Assembly (NCBI RefSeq): GCF_046097105.1
Contig: NZ_CP175562.1
Coordinates: 1,860,001-1,924,000 of the forward strand
DNA: 64,000 nt
From: Natroniella sp046097105
GTDB taxonomy: Bacteria > Bacillota > Halanaerobiia > Halobacteroidales > Halobacteroidaceae
Direction of reading: 5' to 3'
Of the stretch, positions 35,990 through 46,051 are shown piece by piece (position 1 is the first letter of the stretch; each line of letters starts with the position of its first letter). Below the pieces are notes generated by a model that was not told the DNA's origin, searched no databases, and was given only the letters and a program-made list of their open reading frames with translations. Both the position numbers and the translations under genes were made by a program.

Positions 35990-37936
35990 TTATACTTCAC
36001 TCTCAACTGCTTGCTGTAATGGCTTACTTTGCATAAACCACACCACAACTAAAATAACTAAACCAACAAAATCCGCTAATAAATAAGGCGTTAATAAAGC
36101 TAGCGCACCGACTAATAAAAGGAATCGTTCTACCATACTAGCTTCTCGCTTTAAATAACCTAGTATTCCTCCTGCTAAAGCTAAAACGCTTATAATAGAG
36201 GTGGTTATAATCAAAACAACTTCTAAGGTATTAGTCTCAAGTAATAACATCGCTGGTGAATAGACAAAGACAAACGGAACTACAAAACCAGCAATTGCTA
36301 ATTTAATCGCCATAATTCCCGTTTTAAAAGGATCAGAACCTGCAATTCCTGCTCCAGCATAAGCTGCTAATGCAGCTGGTGGCGTCAAATCTGCTACTAC
36401 CCCGAAGTACAATACAAATAAGTGTGCAGCTAAGACTGGAACACCTAACTCTACTAAAGCCGGAGCTGCCATTGAAGCTAAAACGATATAAGTAGCTGTT
36501 GTAGGTAATCCTTTACCTAAGATAGTACAAGCAATCATCGTATAAAATAAAGCTAAAAATAAGTTCCCCTGAGCTAAAGAGATGATTAAGTTAGCAAATC
36601 TAAGACCTAATCCAGTCAAGGTAGTTACCCCTACTATAAAACCAACACAAGCACAAGCAGCTGCTACACCTAAAGCTGATTTGGCACCTTCTTCTAAAGT
36701 ATCAACTATATCCTGCCAACTCATTCTTGTCTCTTTTCGTAAATAACATAATACAAAGGATAAAACAATCCCGACAAAAGAAGCTCTTAAAGGAGTATAT
36801 CCACTAAATAAATAATAAAAAATAGCTACTAAAGGAATTATCATTTGGCCCTTTGTCTTCAAAACTTCAATAACCTTAGGAACTTTCTCTTTACTCATTC
36901 CGCTTAACCCTAATCGCTTAGCTTCAAAATGAACCATAAAACCAACTGCCAAATAATATAATAAAGCTGGTAAAATAGCTGCTCTTGCTATCTTCATGTA
37001 AGGCACTCCAATAAATTCAGACATAATAAAAGCTGCAGCTCCCATGATTGGTGGCATTATCTGTCCACCAGTAGAAGCAGCTGCCTCTACTCCCGCTGCA
37101 AAGTAACCTTTATAACCTACCTTCTGCATTAAAGGAATTGTAAAAGAACCAGTTGTTACTGTATTAGCAACAGAACTTCCTGAAATTGAACCCATAAACC
37201 CACTAGAGATTATTGCTGCTTTAGCTGGCCCACCAGTCGTTCTACCTGTCAAGGCCATTGCCAAATCAATAAATAAATCACCCAACCCTGTTCTTTTAGC
37301 AAAAGCACCTAACAATAAAAATAAAAATACATAGGTTGCTGAAACTCCCAATGGAATACCAAAAATACCCTCAGTTGTAAAGTACATATGGCTAGCAATT
37401 CTGGTAAAAGAATAACCTCTATGTCCTAACATCCCTGGTATCTGTGGGCCAAAATAAGCATATAGCAGAAATAATACAGAAATTGCAGGCAATTCCCAAC
37501 CAATAGCCCGCCTTGTTGCTTCTAAAACTAAAACAATTGCAATTACTGCCATTACTCTATCTAATGTAGTAAACACTCCTGCTCTGCTAACTAATTCTTG
37601 ATAATTAACAACTAGATAACCACTGACAATAACTCCTAAAATAGCTAATAGATAATCAAACTTCCTTAACACCTTATTATTAGTCAACTGGTTATGAATT
37701 GGATAAATTAAAAAGATCAAGACTAAAACAAAACCTAAATGAACTGCTCGCTGATTCAAAGCTAATAAAACCCCAAATCCTGCTGTATAAAGATGAAATA
37801 ATGACATCATAACTGCAAGCACCGTCACAAAACTTGCCATAATTCCCTTATATTCTTTCAACTCACCTATGACACCAACTTCTTCTAATAAATCTTCATC
37901 TACCTTCGCTTCTACATTGATTGGCTTGTCATCCAT
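35990..37936 (-). CDS. TRAP transporter fused permease (DctQM-type, TAXI partner)
   Basis: A very hydrophobic protein of about 648 residues, with the 4-TM small (DctQ) and 12-TM large (DctM) subunits in one chain. DctM signatures include GSISGSSVANTVTTGSFTIPLM and GGQIMPPIMGAAAFIM (partly quoted) and GKGLPTTATYIV. Uses an ion gradient, probably sodium in a halophile. The start is ATG at 37936 after GGGAGG; the longer TTG reading is rejected. It overlaps the DUF1850 gene by 25 bp. Substrate unknown; dicarboxylates or glutamate are possible. Confidence 0.92.
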   Translation of the reverse strand: MDDKPINVEAKVDEDLLEEVGVIGELKEYKGIMASFVTVLAVMMSLFHLYTAGFGVLLALNQRAVHLGFVLVLIFLIYPIHNQLTNNKVLRKFDYLLAILGVIVSGYLVVNYQELVSRAGVFTTLDRVMAVIAIVLVLEATRRAIGWELPAISVLFLLYAYFGPQIPGMLGHRGYSFTRIASHMYFTTEGIFGIPLGVSATYVFLFLLLGAFAKRTGLGDLFIDLAMALTGRTTGGPAKAAIISSGFMGSISGSSVANTVTTGSFTIPLMQKVGYKGYFAAGVEAAASTGGQIMPPIMGAAAFIMSEFIGVPYMKIARAAILPALLYYLAVGFMVHFEAKRLGLSGMSKEKVPKVIEVLKTKGQMIIPLVAIFYYLFSGYTPLRASFVGIVLSFVLCYLRKETRMSWQDIVDTLEEGAKSALGVAAACACVGFIVGVTTLTGLGLRFANLIISLAQGNLFLALFYTMIACTILGKGLPTTATYIVLASMAAPALVELGVPVLAAHLFVLYFGVVADLTPPAALAAYAGAGIAGSDPFKTGIMAIKLAIAGFVVPFVFVYSPAMLLLETNTLEVVLIITTSIISVLALAGGILGYLKREASMVERFLLLVGALALLTPYLLADFVGLVILVVVWFMQSKPLQQAVESEV

Positions 37937-38457
37937 CTTACTACCTCCCTCTTCCAAACTCTAATTTTTTTATCAGTTATAAGATCTATTTTGACTCTTT
38001 TCATTGGTTCTACTACTTTATATAGTTCATATTCCTTATTCTCAATCAAAAATTTATGTTCAGTTTTATTTCCAATTAGCAGTGAAATACACTCTAACTT
38101 CTTGTCAATCCCCTTAATTTTAAATTTATCATCTCGAATACTATAATTATCTTTATCTGAAAAAGGCAAGCCAGCTCCATAAGATTGGTATTCAGTCCCT
38201 ATTAGATATAACTGCCCCTCCTTAACTTGAAAAAACTCCCAAACGGGCGTTTTAGCTACTGAATGTAGATATCCAATTGCAAATTCCAATCCATCTTGGC
38301 TAGCAACTTCCCATCTAATATCTCCTGTTCCATCTTTAATTACTAATAATTCATCTTCTAATAAAAACAAACTGAATAGGATTATAATAGCTAATAATAT
38401 CACAAGTGCTTTCTTAGAAAAAAAGCCCATAAAATGATATCCGGACATTAAAATCAA
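37912..38457 (-). CDS. DUF1850 protein of the TRAP operon
   Basis: About 181 residues. One N-terminal membrane segment (about 14-32) is followed by an extracytoplasmic domain with FAIGYLHSVAKTPVWEFFQV and YQSYGAGLPF, typical of DUF1850 proteins that lie between TAXI binding proteins and fused TRAP permeases. The role is unknown, possibly an accessory in assembly or substrate delivery. The start is probably TTG at 38457 (GAGG about 10 nt before); ATG at 38448 is the alternative. Confidence 0.85.
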   Translation of the reverse strand: MILMSGYHFMGFFSKKALVILLAIIILFSLFLLEDELLVIKDGTGDIRWEVASQDGLEFAIGYLHSVAKTPVWEFFQVKEGQLYLIGTEYQSYGAGLPFSDKDNYSIRDDKFKIKGIDKKLECISLLIGNKTEHKFLIENKEYELYKVVEPMKRVKIDLITDKKIRVWKREVVRWMTSQSM

Positions 38458-38488
38458 TGCCCGGATTCCTCACCTCACTATCTAGAAT

Positions 38489-39451
38489 TTATTCTACTTC
38501 ATTAAAATATCTTTCTGCTCCTGGGTGAAGAGGTATGGTCATTCCAGCTTGAGCTGTATCAACAGTAATCTCTTCTGCTCTATCATGAGCACTGATTAAT
38601 CTGTCTCGATTCTCAAATATAGCCTCAGTAATCTCATAAACTAAATCCTCTGGCAAATCTTCTTGGACAATCAATGTTGCCTGTAAAGCAACTGTACTTA
38701 CTTTAGAATCTTGACCTCGATAAACATTAGCCGGAGCTTCAACCCCAGTCAAATAAGGATACTTAGAATTTAATTCATCTATCTGCTCTTGACTAAAGTT
38801 CAATAAATCAATATCCTGCGTTGCAGCAACATCCATTACTGCTGCTGTTGGAAGACCAGCTGTTAAGAATGCAGCATCAATCTGTCTATCAGACAATCTA
38901 CCAGCTGCTTCAGCAAATGATAAATAATCTTCATCTAAATCATCATATGTAATTCCAAATGTATTTAAAATTTGACTAGCATTTGCTTCTACTCCACTAC
39001 CAGGAGAACCTACTGCTACTCTTTTACCTTTCAAATCAGAAATTTCTTCTATTCCTGCATCTTCCCTAACTACAATCTGAATAACTTCAGGATATAAAGT
39101 TGCAACCCCTCTCAAATTTTCTACCGGCTCATCAAATTGCTGTACTCCATCGTAAGCATAACTTGCTATATCATTTTGAATAATCGCTATTTCAACTTCT
39201 TGATTACTAATCAATCTAACATTTTCAACAGAAGCTCCTGTTGATTGGGCAGAAACACTTAGGTTAGCAACCTCTTCGTCAATCAAATTTGCCATAGCTC
39301 CACCAAGCGGATAATAGACACCTGCTGTTCCACCAGTACCAATTGAAAAATATTCAGTCTGAACTGCCTCCTCTGAGCCACACCCCACTAAGCCTATTGT
39401 TAAAACTAATAATGTAACTACACATAAAATTGCTTTTTTACTTTTAAACAT
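38489..39451 (-). CDS. TAXI-family TRAP solute-binding lipoprotein
   Basis: 320 residues with a signal peptide and lipobox VGCG (Cys near 24). The mature protein has FSIGTGGTAGVYYPLGGAMANLI, GSPGSGVEANA and AAFLTAGLPTAAVMD, as in TAXI proteins. It is the first gene of the TAXI-DUF1850-permease operon. Characterised TAXI systems include glutamate/glutamine carriers, so in this glutamate fermenter it is a candidate glutamate importer (inference). Confidence 0.93.
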   Translation of the reverse strand: MFKSKKAILCVVTLLVLTIGLVGCGSEEAVQTEYFSIGTGGTAGVYYPLGGAMANLIDEEVANLSVSAQSTGASVENVRLISNQEVEIAIIQNDIASYAYDGVQQFDEPVENLRGVATLYPEVIQIVVREDAGIEEISDLKGKRVAVGSPGSGVEANASQILNTFGITYDDLDEDYLSFAEAAGRLSDRQIDAAFLTAGLPTAAVMDVAATQDIDLLNFSQEQIDELNSKYPYLTGVEAPANVYRGQDSKVSTVALQATLIVQEDLPEDLVYEITEAIFENRDRLISAHDRAEEITVDTAQAGMTIPLHPGAERYFNEVE

Positions 39452-39849
39452 TTTTTACTACTCCCTTCTTCTTTACCCAGTTCAATTAAATTTACCTTTT
39501 TAAAAAACAAATCATAACTTAAATACCCTTCCTAATGCATCTCTATCAATTGATGCTTCATAATTTCTCCTTTCTATTAATTAATTCCTAATAGCTTTAC
39601 TTTATTACAAATCCTCTAATTAATATTACTAAAATTGCTACTATTTCTATTTAGCCCTAATTAACTTAAATAATATATGTCTATTATAATCTTTTTACAA
39701 TTCTATGTCAAGTTAGCGTTAGTTATTCATGGTTGTTTTTAGAAAAGTAATAAATCTTTTTTTAAATATAACATCACTTTCTAATATAATACAATTATAG
39801 TATCGCTGTACAAAAAAATCTATTTGTATGTCAATTTTTTGTGCTCTTA
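39452..39849. other. Intergenic region upstream of the TRAP operon
   Basis: About 400 bp, AT-rich, no gene. TATAAT and TTGACA words occur on the minus strand near 39795 and 39830, but not at a good mutual spacing, so no promoter is called. Confidence 0.5.
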
Positions 39850-39892
39850 GTAAACATAAAGAAGCGATTGATACTTAAGTATCAATCGCTTC
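39850..39892 (-). terminator. Terminator of the oligopeptide ABC operon
   Basis: A perfect 32-bp palindrome (GAAGCGATTGATACTT and its complement, 39861-39892) is followed on the minus strand by TTTATGTTT. It starts 11 bp after the stop of the substrate-binding protein gene. Confidence 0.85.
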
Positions 39893-39902
39893 AAAACTAT
39901 TC

Positions 39903-41543
39903 TTATTGATAACTTGGATGTAACCAAACGCCCGTTAATGGTTCTTCTCCTCGAGCAGTTACCTCAAAGTCATTCACAAACGGCTTAGTCAATACAGTAT
40001 TAGAATAATAGTAAATTGGCATCCACGGTGCATCTTTTATCAATGCTTCATTAATTTCTGAATATAATTCTGTACGTTCAGAACCTGGTGCCATGCCACG
40101 ACCTTTTTCTAACATTTCATCTATTTCTGGATCATCATACCAAGATCCATTAGTTGCTCCAATATTACTAGAATGAAAGTTATTATATAAGAAGTTATCT
40201 GGATCAGGATAAGTTGATACCCAACCTAACCTAAACATTTCAGTATCTCCTTCATCAATTTTTTCTAAATAAGTTCCCCACTCTACATTTACCAAGTCAA
40301 CATCAACATTAATACTTCGTAAGTTAGCTTGTAAAGCCTCTGCTACACTCTGATTTGCATCATCTGTATTATAAGCAAGCTCATAAGTGCCAGGTAACCC
40401 ATCCGGATATCCTGCTTCAGCTAATAACTCCTTAGCTTTTTCAGTATCTTGCTCATAATATCCTTCTAATTCTGGATCATAACCGTCCATTCCAGGAGGC
40501 AGGATTCCTGTAGCAGGCTCTTCAATTCCAGCTCTAATAACATTAACAATAGTATCTCGATCAATAGCATAATTAAGTGCTTTTCTTACCTTAAGGTTAT
40601 CAAATGGTTCCTCTTGGACATTGAACCCAAAATAATATGTTCCTAAACGAGGTTCAACAACTAATTCTTCATCAAATTCTCCTGAATTTAAGATACGCTC
40701 CATCTGTCCATCTGGAAGGTCACCATCGATCTGTTCATAAATATTGCCCTGTTCATACTCAGCAAATGCTGAAGAAGACTCAGAAATAACTCTAAAGACA
40801 ACCTCATCTAAATAAGGAAGCCCTTCTACATAGTAATCATCATTTCTTTCTAGAACAATTTGATGGTCACTTTGCCATTCTACAAATTCAAATGGCCCAG
40901 ACCCGACAGGATTATTAGCAAAATCATCATTACCATATTTTTCTACTGCATCTTGTGGTACAATTGAAGCACTATCTACTGCCAAAATAGATAATAGTGG
41001 AGTATATGATTCTTCTAACTGAAATTGTACTGTATAATCATCCACAGCAATTAAACCAGGTACTTCATCAATTTCTCCATCTCGAAATTCACTTGCACCT
41101 TCAACCCGATCGTAATAATTAGCTCGATCTGATTGAACTGCTGGGTCCAAAATCCTAGTAAAAGTAAAGACTACATCATCAGCAGTTACTTCACTACCAT
41201 TGTGGAACTTGACACCTTCTCGCAAATAAAAAGTCCATGTCAATCCATCTTCACTTATTTCCCAATCTTCAGCTAAGCCAGGAACAACCTCTGCATCGCC
41301 TTCAAATTCTACTAATCTGTCAAAAATATTTTCAATAACTCGTGAAGAGACATTATCCGTAGAATGCGCTGGATCTAAAGTAGGAGCATCAGATCCTAAC
41401 CTAGCATAATAAGTACCGCCATACCTATCATCTTCTGTAACTTCTGCTGCCTCTTCTGTTGCTTCTTCTACTCCTCCACAGCCAATAACTAAAGTTGCTA
41501 CTAAGACTAATACCAAACAAATACCAAATGATTTTTTAAACAC
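39903..41543 (-). CDS. Oligopeptide/dipeptide ABC transporter substrate-binding lipoprotein
   Basis: About 546 residues, family 5 extracellular solute-binding protein. The signal peptide FKKSFGICLVLVLVATLVIGCG ends in a lipobox (partly quoted). Typical segments are LGSDAPTLDPAHSTD, FHNGSEVTADDVVFT and YNNFHSSNIGATNGSWY. The mature part is very acidic, as in a salt-in halophile. The start is GTG at 41543, 9 nt after AGGAGG; the upstream TTG overlaps that site. It is the last gene of the operon. The exact peptide specificity cannot be told. Confidence 0.93.
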   Translation of the reverse strand: MFKKSFGICLVLVLVATLVIGCGGVEEATEEAAEVTEDDRYGGTYYARLGSDAPTLDPAHSTDNVSSRVIENIFDRLVEFEGDAEVVPGLAEDWEISEDGLTWTFYLREGVKFHNGSEVTADDVVFTFTRILDPAVQSDRANYYDRVEGASEFRDGEIDEVPGLIAVDDYTVQFQLEESYTPLLSILAVDSASIVPQDAVEKYGNDDFANNPVGSGPFEFVEWQSDHQIVLERNDDYYVEGLPYLDEVVFRVISESSSAFAEYEQGNIYEQIDGDLPDGQMERILNSGEFDEELVVEPRLGTYYFGFNVQEEPFDNLKVRKALNYAIDRDTIVNVIRAGIEEPATGILPPGMDGYDPELEGYYEQDTEKAKELLAEAGYPDGLPGTYELAYNTDDANQSVAEALQANLRSINVDVDLVNVEWGTYLEKIDEGDTEMFRLGWVSTYPDPDNFLYNNFHSSNIGATNGSWYDDPEIDEMLEKGRGMAPGSERTELYSEINEALIKDAPWMPIYYYSNTVLTKPFVNDFEVTARGEEPLTGVWLHPSYQ

Positions 41544-41617
41544 TTTAGTTCTCCTCCTCAAATACTTATATATATTTATTAAATTAATAGTTTAAACTAT
41601 TAATTTAACATCTCCTC

Positions 41618-42586
41618 TTAGTCAACTAAATGACAAGCTACAAAATGTTCCTCTTCTTTTTCTACAAACTCTGGGGTTTCTCTTTTACAAAGATCCTTTG
41701 CAAATGGACACCGAGTATGAAAAGTACAGCCACTAGGAGGATTAATTGGACTAGGTACATCCCCCTCTAAAATAATCTTCTCCCTTTTCACCTCAGGATC
41801 AGCAACAGGAATAGCCGATAGCAATGCTTTTGTATAAGGGTGTTTAGGATCTTCATATAATTTATTCTTATCTGTCAACTCAACCATTCTCCCTAAATAC
41901 ATCACAGCCACTCGATCACTAATATGACGTACAACACTCAGATCATGAGCTATAAAGACATAAGTCAGCTCTAACTTTTCCTGTAAATCCTTCATTAAAT
42001 TAACCACCTGCGCCTGAACAGAAACATCAAGTGCTGAAACAGGCTCATCACAGACAATCACTTTAGGATCAACAGCCAAAGCTCGAGCAATCCCTATCCT
42101 TTGTCTTTGCCCTCCACTGAACTCATGAGGATATCTAGATACATACTCAGGAACTAAACCTACTTTTTCCAGTAATTCCTTCACTCTTCTTTTCTTTTCT
42201 CTTCCTTTAGCCAAACCATGAATCTCTAGCGGTTCACCAATAATATCCTCTACTTTCATCCTTGGATTTAAAGAAGCATAAGGATCTTGAAAGATCATCT
42301 GCATCTCTCTGCGCAGACTACGTAACTCTTTTTTATTTAACGAATGAATATCTTGACCTTCAAATAAGACCTGCCCCTCAGTGGCATTTAATAACCTCAA
42401 TAAGGTTCGACCGGTTGTCGATTTACCACAACCAGACTCACCAACTAAACCAAGAGTCTCTCCCTTTTTAACATTAAAGTTCAATCCATCTACTGCTTTA
42501 ACTACTTCTTGTTGTCTATTGAAAATACCTCCCTTAACTGGGAAATGTTTCTTTAGATTTTTAACTTCTAAAATTGCTTCTGCCAT
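41618..42586 (-). CDS. Oligopeptide ABC transporter ATP-binding protein, OppF/DppF type
   Basis: About 322 residues. Walker A is GESGCGKST, signature FSGGQRQRIGIARAL, Walker B VIVCDEPVSALD, and the C-terminal Opp/Dpp extension contains SPINPPSGCTFHTRCPFAKDLC (partly quoted), with Cys residues like those that bind Fe-S in this group. The start is ATG at 42586, 8 nt after GGAGG. It pairs with the OppD-like ATPase 12 bp upstream. Confidence 0.95.
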   Translation of the reverse strand: MAEAILEVKNLKKHFPVKGGIFNRQQEVVKAVDGLNFNVKKGETLGLVGESGCGKSTTGRTLLRLLNATEGQVLFEGQDIHSLNKKELRSLRREMQMIFQDPYASLNPRMKVEDIIGEPLEIHGLAKGREKKRRVKELLEKVGLVPEYVSRYPHEFSGGQRQRIGIARALAVDPKVIVCDEPVSALDVSVQAQVVNLMKDLQEKLELTYVFIAHDLSVVRHISDRVAVMYLGRMVELTDKNKLYEDPKHPYTKALLSAIPVADPEVKREKIILEGDVPSPINPPSGCTFHTRCPFAKDLCKRETPEFVEKEEEHFVACHLVD

Positions 42587-42598
42587 CAACTTCACCTC

Positions 42599-43588
42599 CT
42601 ATTCTGCTCTCAAATCTAATAAATCATGCTTCCAGCAACGGACAATATGACCAGAATTAATCTCTTCTAATTGAGGTTCATACCGCTGGCATTTGTCATC
42701 TGCATAATCACAACGATTAGCAAACTTACAACCTGCTGGAAAACTGAATGGATCAGGTACAACTCCTCTAATTGGTTCTAAACGACTAGCATCTGACTTT
42801 AATCTAGGTATTGAGTTCATTAATCCAGCAGTATAAGGATGCTGTGGATTCTTAAATAATGTCTTAACATCGGTCTTTTCTACAACCCTTCCACCATACA
42901 TAACTGCAACCTCATCTGCCACTTCAGCAACTACTCCCAAATCATGAGTAATTAACATAATGGCAGTTTCAAACTCCTCCTTTAAATCCTGCATCAATTC
43001 TAAAATTTGAGCTTGAATAGTTACATCTAGGGCAGTCGTAGGCTCATCAGCAATCAACAGTTCAGGATTACAAGCTAAAGCAATAGCAATCATTACTCTC
43101 TGTCTCATTCCACCACTCAATTGATGGGGATGCTCATGAGCTCTCTGCTCAGGAGAGGGAATCCCTACCTTTTCTAACATAACTACCGCTTTTTCTAAAG
43201 CCTCTTCCTTATTTAAACCTTGGTGTAATCTAAGCACCTCAGCAATTTGATCTCCAACAGTATAGACAGGATTTAAAGAAGTCATCGGCTCCTGAAAGAT
43301 CATTGAAATCTCATTTCCTCTGATCTTTCTAATTTCATTTATAGGTTTATCAAGTAAGTTCTCACCCTTGAAGTTTATTTCTCCACCAACAATCTCACCA
43401 GGAGGATTTGGAATCAACTGCATAATTGATGATGCTGTTACACTCTTTCCTGAACCAGACTCACCAACAACTCCTAATGTCTGGCCTTTTTCAATACTAA
43501 AGCTAACTCCCTCTACCGCTTTAATCGTTCCTTTAGATGTAAAAAAGTACGTTTGCAAATCATTTACTTCCAAAATAGTATCCCCCAT
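42599..43588 (-). CDS. Oligopeptide ABC transporter ATP-binding protein, OppD/DppD type
   Basis: 329 residues. Walker A GESGSGKSV, signature LSGGMRQRVMIAIAL, Walker B LLIADEPTTALD, and the C-terminal PFSFPAGCKFANRCDYADDKC motif (partly quoted). The Shine-Dalgarno GGGAGGTGA is 7-8 nt from the ATG. It follows the OppC-like permease by 14 bp. Confidence 0.95.
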   Translation of the reverse strand: MGDTILEVNDLQTYFFTSKGTIKAVEGVSFSIEKGQTLGVVGESGSGKSVTASSIMQLIPNPPGEIVGGEINFKGENLLDKPINEIRKIRGNEISMIFQEPMTSLNPVYTVGDQIAEVLRLHQGLNKEEALEKAVVMLEKVGIPSPEQRAHEHPHQLSGGMRQRVMIAIALACNPELLIADEPTTALDVTIQAQILELMQDLKEEFETAIMLITHDLGVVAEVADEVAVMYGGRVVEKTDVKTLFKNPQHPYTAGLMNSIPRLKSDASRLEPIRGVVPDPFSFPAGCKFANRCDYADDKCQRYEPQLEEINSGHIVRCWKHDLLDLRAE

Positions 43589-43602
43589 CTAATTCACCTC
43601 CC

Positions 43603-44520
43603 TTAATCTCTCATCTTTGGATCTAATACATCACGTAAGCCATCTCCAAATAAGTTTAAACCTAAAACAGTAATCATAATCGCCAACCCAGGAAACCACA
43701 TCATCCGTGGATCACTTCTTAAATAATCTCTACCAGCATTCAACATTAATCCCCAGCTTGGCATCGGTGGCTGAGCTCCTATTCCTAAAAAGCTCAATCC
43801 AGCTTCAGCTAAAATAGCACCAGCCACTCCTAACGTAACCGTAACAATAATAGGTGCTAAACAGTTAGGAATTACATGTTTAGTCATAATTCTAAAATCT
43901 TTAGCCCCTAATGACCTTGCGGCTTCAATATACTCTTCCTCTTTTAAAGACATAACTTCTCCTCTTACTATCCGTGCTAAACCAGGCCAGGTTACCAATC
44001 CTAAAGCAAGAAAAACCTGTTCAATACCTGGATCTTGAAAAGCAGCCATAATAGCAATTGCAAATAACAAAAATGGAAAAGCTAAAAACACGTTAATGAA
44101 ATAAGAGATTATATCATCAATTATCCCTCCATAATATCCTGCTATTGCTCCCAGAGTAATTCCAATTACCAATGCAATAAGCTGGGTTATAACTCCTACA
44201 ATTAATGAAATTCTAGTTCCATAGATAATTCTACTTAATATATCCCGCCCCAATCTATCTGTCCCCAATGGATAAGATAAACTTGGCCCACTCATCGATA
44301 ACTCTACTCGTCCCTCCTCCATTACTGGAGAATAATAAGGATCATGTGGAGCAAGCAATGGAGCAAAAATAGCAACAAAAATAACAACTAAGGTAATTCC
44401 TAAACCGATCATAGCCATCTTGTTTTTTCGTAATCTTCTCCAGCCATCCTTCCACTGACTGTAAGTTTCAACCTCTTCAACTTCTATATTTCCCTCTTTA
44501 ATTTCTGGCTCAACACTCAC
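43603..44520 (-). CDS. Oligopeptide ABC transporter permease, OppC/DppC type
   Basis: 305 residues with about six membrane segments and an N-terminal cytoplasmic tail. The EAA loop is EYIEAARSLGAKDFRIMTKHVIPN (partly quoted), and GTDRLGRDILSRIIYGTR is typical of DppC. GTG start after AAGGAGGG. It lies 52 bp after the OppB-like gene. Confidence 0.94.
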   Translation of the reverse strand: MSVEPEIKEGNIEVEEVETYSQWKDGWRRLRKNKMAMIGLGITLVVIFVAIFAPLLAPHDPYYSPVMEEGRVELSMSGPSLSYPLGTDRLGRDILSRIIYGTRISLIVGVITQLIALVIGITLGAIAGYYGGIIDDIISYFINVFLAFPFLLFAIAIMAAFQDPGIEQVFLALGLVTWPGLARIVRGEVMSLKEEEYIEAARSLGAKDFRIMTKHVIPNCLAPIIVTVTLGVAGAILAEAGLSFLGIGAQPPMPSWGLMLNAGRDYLRSDPRMMWFPGLAIMITVLGLNLFGDGLRDVLDPKMRD

Positions 44521-44572
44521 TAGTAACCCTCCTTCTTACTTTCTTTAAAATTTAAAAATCACATCTAATAGA

Positions 44573-45496
44573 TTAATCATATCTGATTCGTGGGTCTAAT
44601 ACTCCATAACTTAAATCAACTAATAAATTAACTATAATGAAGACTGCTGCTAAAAAGAGTACTGTCCCTTGTATCAAAGGAAAGTCACGTCTAAAAACTG
44701 CATCTATAGCCATTCGTCCTATACCTGGCCAAGAAAAGGTAACCTCAGTCAAAACTGTTCCTCCTAATAAATAGCCAAGTTGAGTTCCAATTACCGTAAT
44801 AACAGGTATCATAGCATTTCTCAAAGCATGCTTGATAATGACTATTTTTTCAGCCAGCCCTTTTGCACGAGCAGTCTTAATATAATCTTTATTTATTATT
44901 TCTAGCATACTTGAACGTGTCATACGAGCAATATAAGCTGCTTGTCTACTCCCTAAAGCTATCGCAGGTAAGATTAAATGTCTAAAACTTCCATAACCTC
45001 CTACTGGTAATAGATTGAAATTAACAGCGAAAATCACTATCAATACTAACCCAAGCCAATAAACAGGCATTGAAACTCCAACCATTGCTCCACTCATAAA
45101 AACATAATCCCAGAAAGAATAAGGTTTAATTGCTGAAACAATACCAGCTGTTACTCCCATTATAATCGCTATCAGCATTGCACTAGTTGCTAGCATAGCA
45201 GTAGCAGGTAAGCGAGATAAAATCATATCCATCACTGGCCTTCTAGTGGTATATGAAATACCTAAATCACCTCTAGCGGCATTTCCGATAAACCTTCCAT
45301 ATTGTACAATTAGAGGATCATTTAACCCCATCTCCTCTCTAATCATCTCCATTGTATCAGGGTCGGCATTAGTACCCATAGCAATTCGAACTGGATCTCC
45401 TGGTACAAAAACAAAATTTAATAAAAAAGTTATCGTTGCAATACCAATCAATATTGGAATCGCCATAGCACCTTTACGTATAATATATGTTAACAT
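44573..45496 (-). CDS. Oligopeptide ABC transporter permease, OppB/DppB type
   Basis: About 307 residues with six predicted membrane segments. N-terminal FVPGDPVRIAMG, GDLGISYTTRRPV and the EAA loop YIKTARAKGLAEKIVIIKHALRN (partly quoted) are typical. The start is ATG at 45496, 8 nt after AAAGG; the GTG at 45505 overlaps that site. It is the first gene of the operon, about 350 nt after the promoter start. Confidence 0.94.
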   Translation of the reverse strand: MLTYIIRKGAMAIPILIGIATITFLLNFVFVPGDPVRIAMGTNADPDTMEMIREEMGLNDPLIVQYGRFIGNAARGDLGISYTTRRPVMDMILSRLPATAMLATSAMLIAIIMGVTAGIVSAIKPYSFWDYVFMSGAMVGVSMPVYWLGLVLIVIFAVNFNLLPVGGYGSFRHLILPAIALGSRQAAYIARMTRSSMLEIINKDYIKTARAKGLAEKIVIIKHALRNAMIPVITVIGTQLGYLLGGTVLTEVTFSWPGIGRMAIDAVFRRDFPLIQGTVLFLAAVFIIVNLLVDLSYGVLDPRIRYD

Positions 45497-45505
45497 CTCT
45501 ACCAC

Positions 45506-46051
45506 CTTTCTATAAATAATTTAGTATATTTTAAAATAGTCAACTATTAACTTACAGTTAGCCTTCATTAAAATCATCTTGTCCAATTAATAATTATAAG
45601 TAACCTTAACTTTAAAAAAACTTAACTTTAAAAATTTATAATTTAAATTAAAAAAAAACTTATCTGGTTGATTAAAAAAAGAAATAGAACTTAATATAAA
45701 AGTTTATTGCAACGATAATTTTTTATATTTATATCAATAAAGTTATAAACTAAACAAAAAAATTATTAGAGTAACAACTTTTACTTAAGTTTATGTCACC
45801 TCCCTTTAACCTTTATCTATTTCTTTCACCAGAACTTTAGTCGAGCAATATCATAATTATATATATTTTTTGATTTCTTGTCAAATTGTTGTATTTTTAT
45901 TAATTCTTTTGCAAATTTATTCAATTATCCCCTGTCTATAAATTAGCTATTTCTCCAAGTTCATCCCTTAACTTACTAAAAAATCTTTTTCTTTCAGTCA
46001 AAAAGGTTCCATTTAGAATCATACTTTCAATATTCTAACCTTTATAAAAAG
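45506..46051. other. Long AT-rich leader and promoter region of the peptide ABC operon
   Basis: No gene. It contains the consensus promoter at 45856-45884 and, within the transcribed leader, a strong ribosome-binding-like GGGAGGTGA near 45797 with no plausible ORF behind it. Short CTTAACTTTAAAAA repeats lie at 45605-45640. No named riboswitch was recognised. Confidence 0.6.
45856..45884 (-). promoter_or_regulatory. Consensus sigma-A promoter of the peptide ABC operon
   Basis: On the minus strand TTGACA (45879-45884) and TATAAT (45856-45861) match the consensus at all 12 positions and are 17 bp apart. The predicted start near 45849 gives a leader of about 350 nt. Confidence 0.8.

Noticed and set aside
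45780..45800. Leader peptide gene after GGGAGGTGA in the peptide transporter leader
   Set aside because: The only start-like codons lead to immediate stops (GTG ACA TAA) or would need a rare ATA start.
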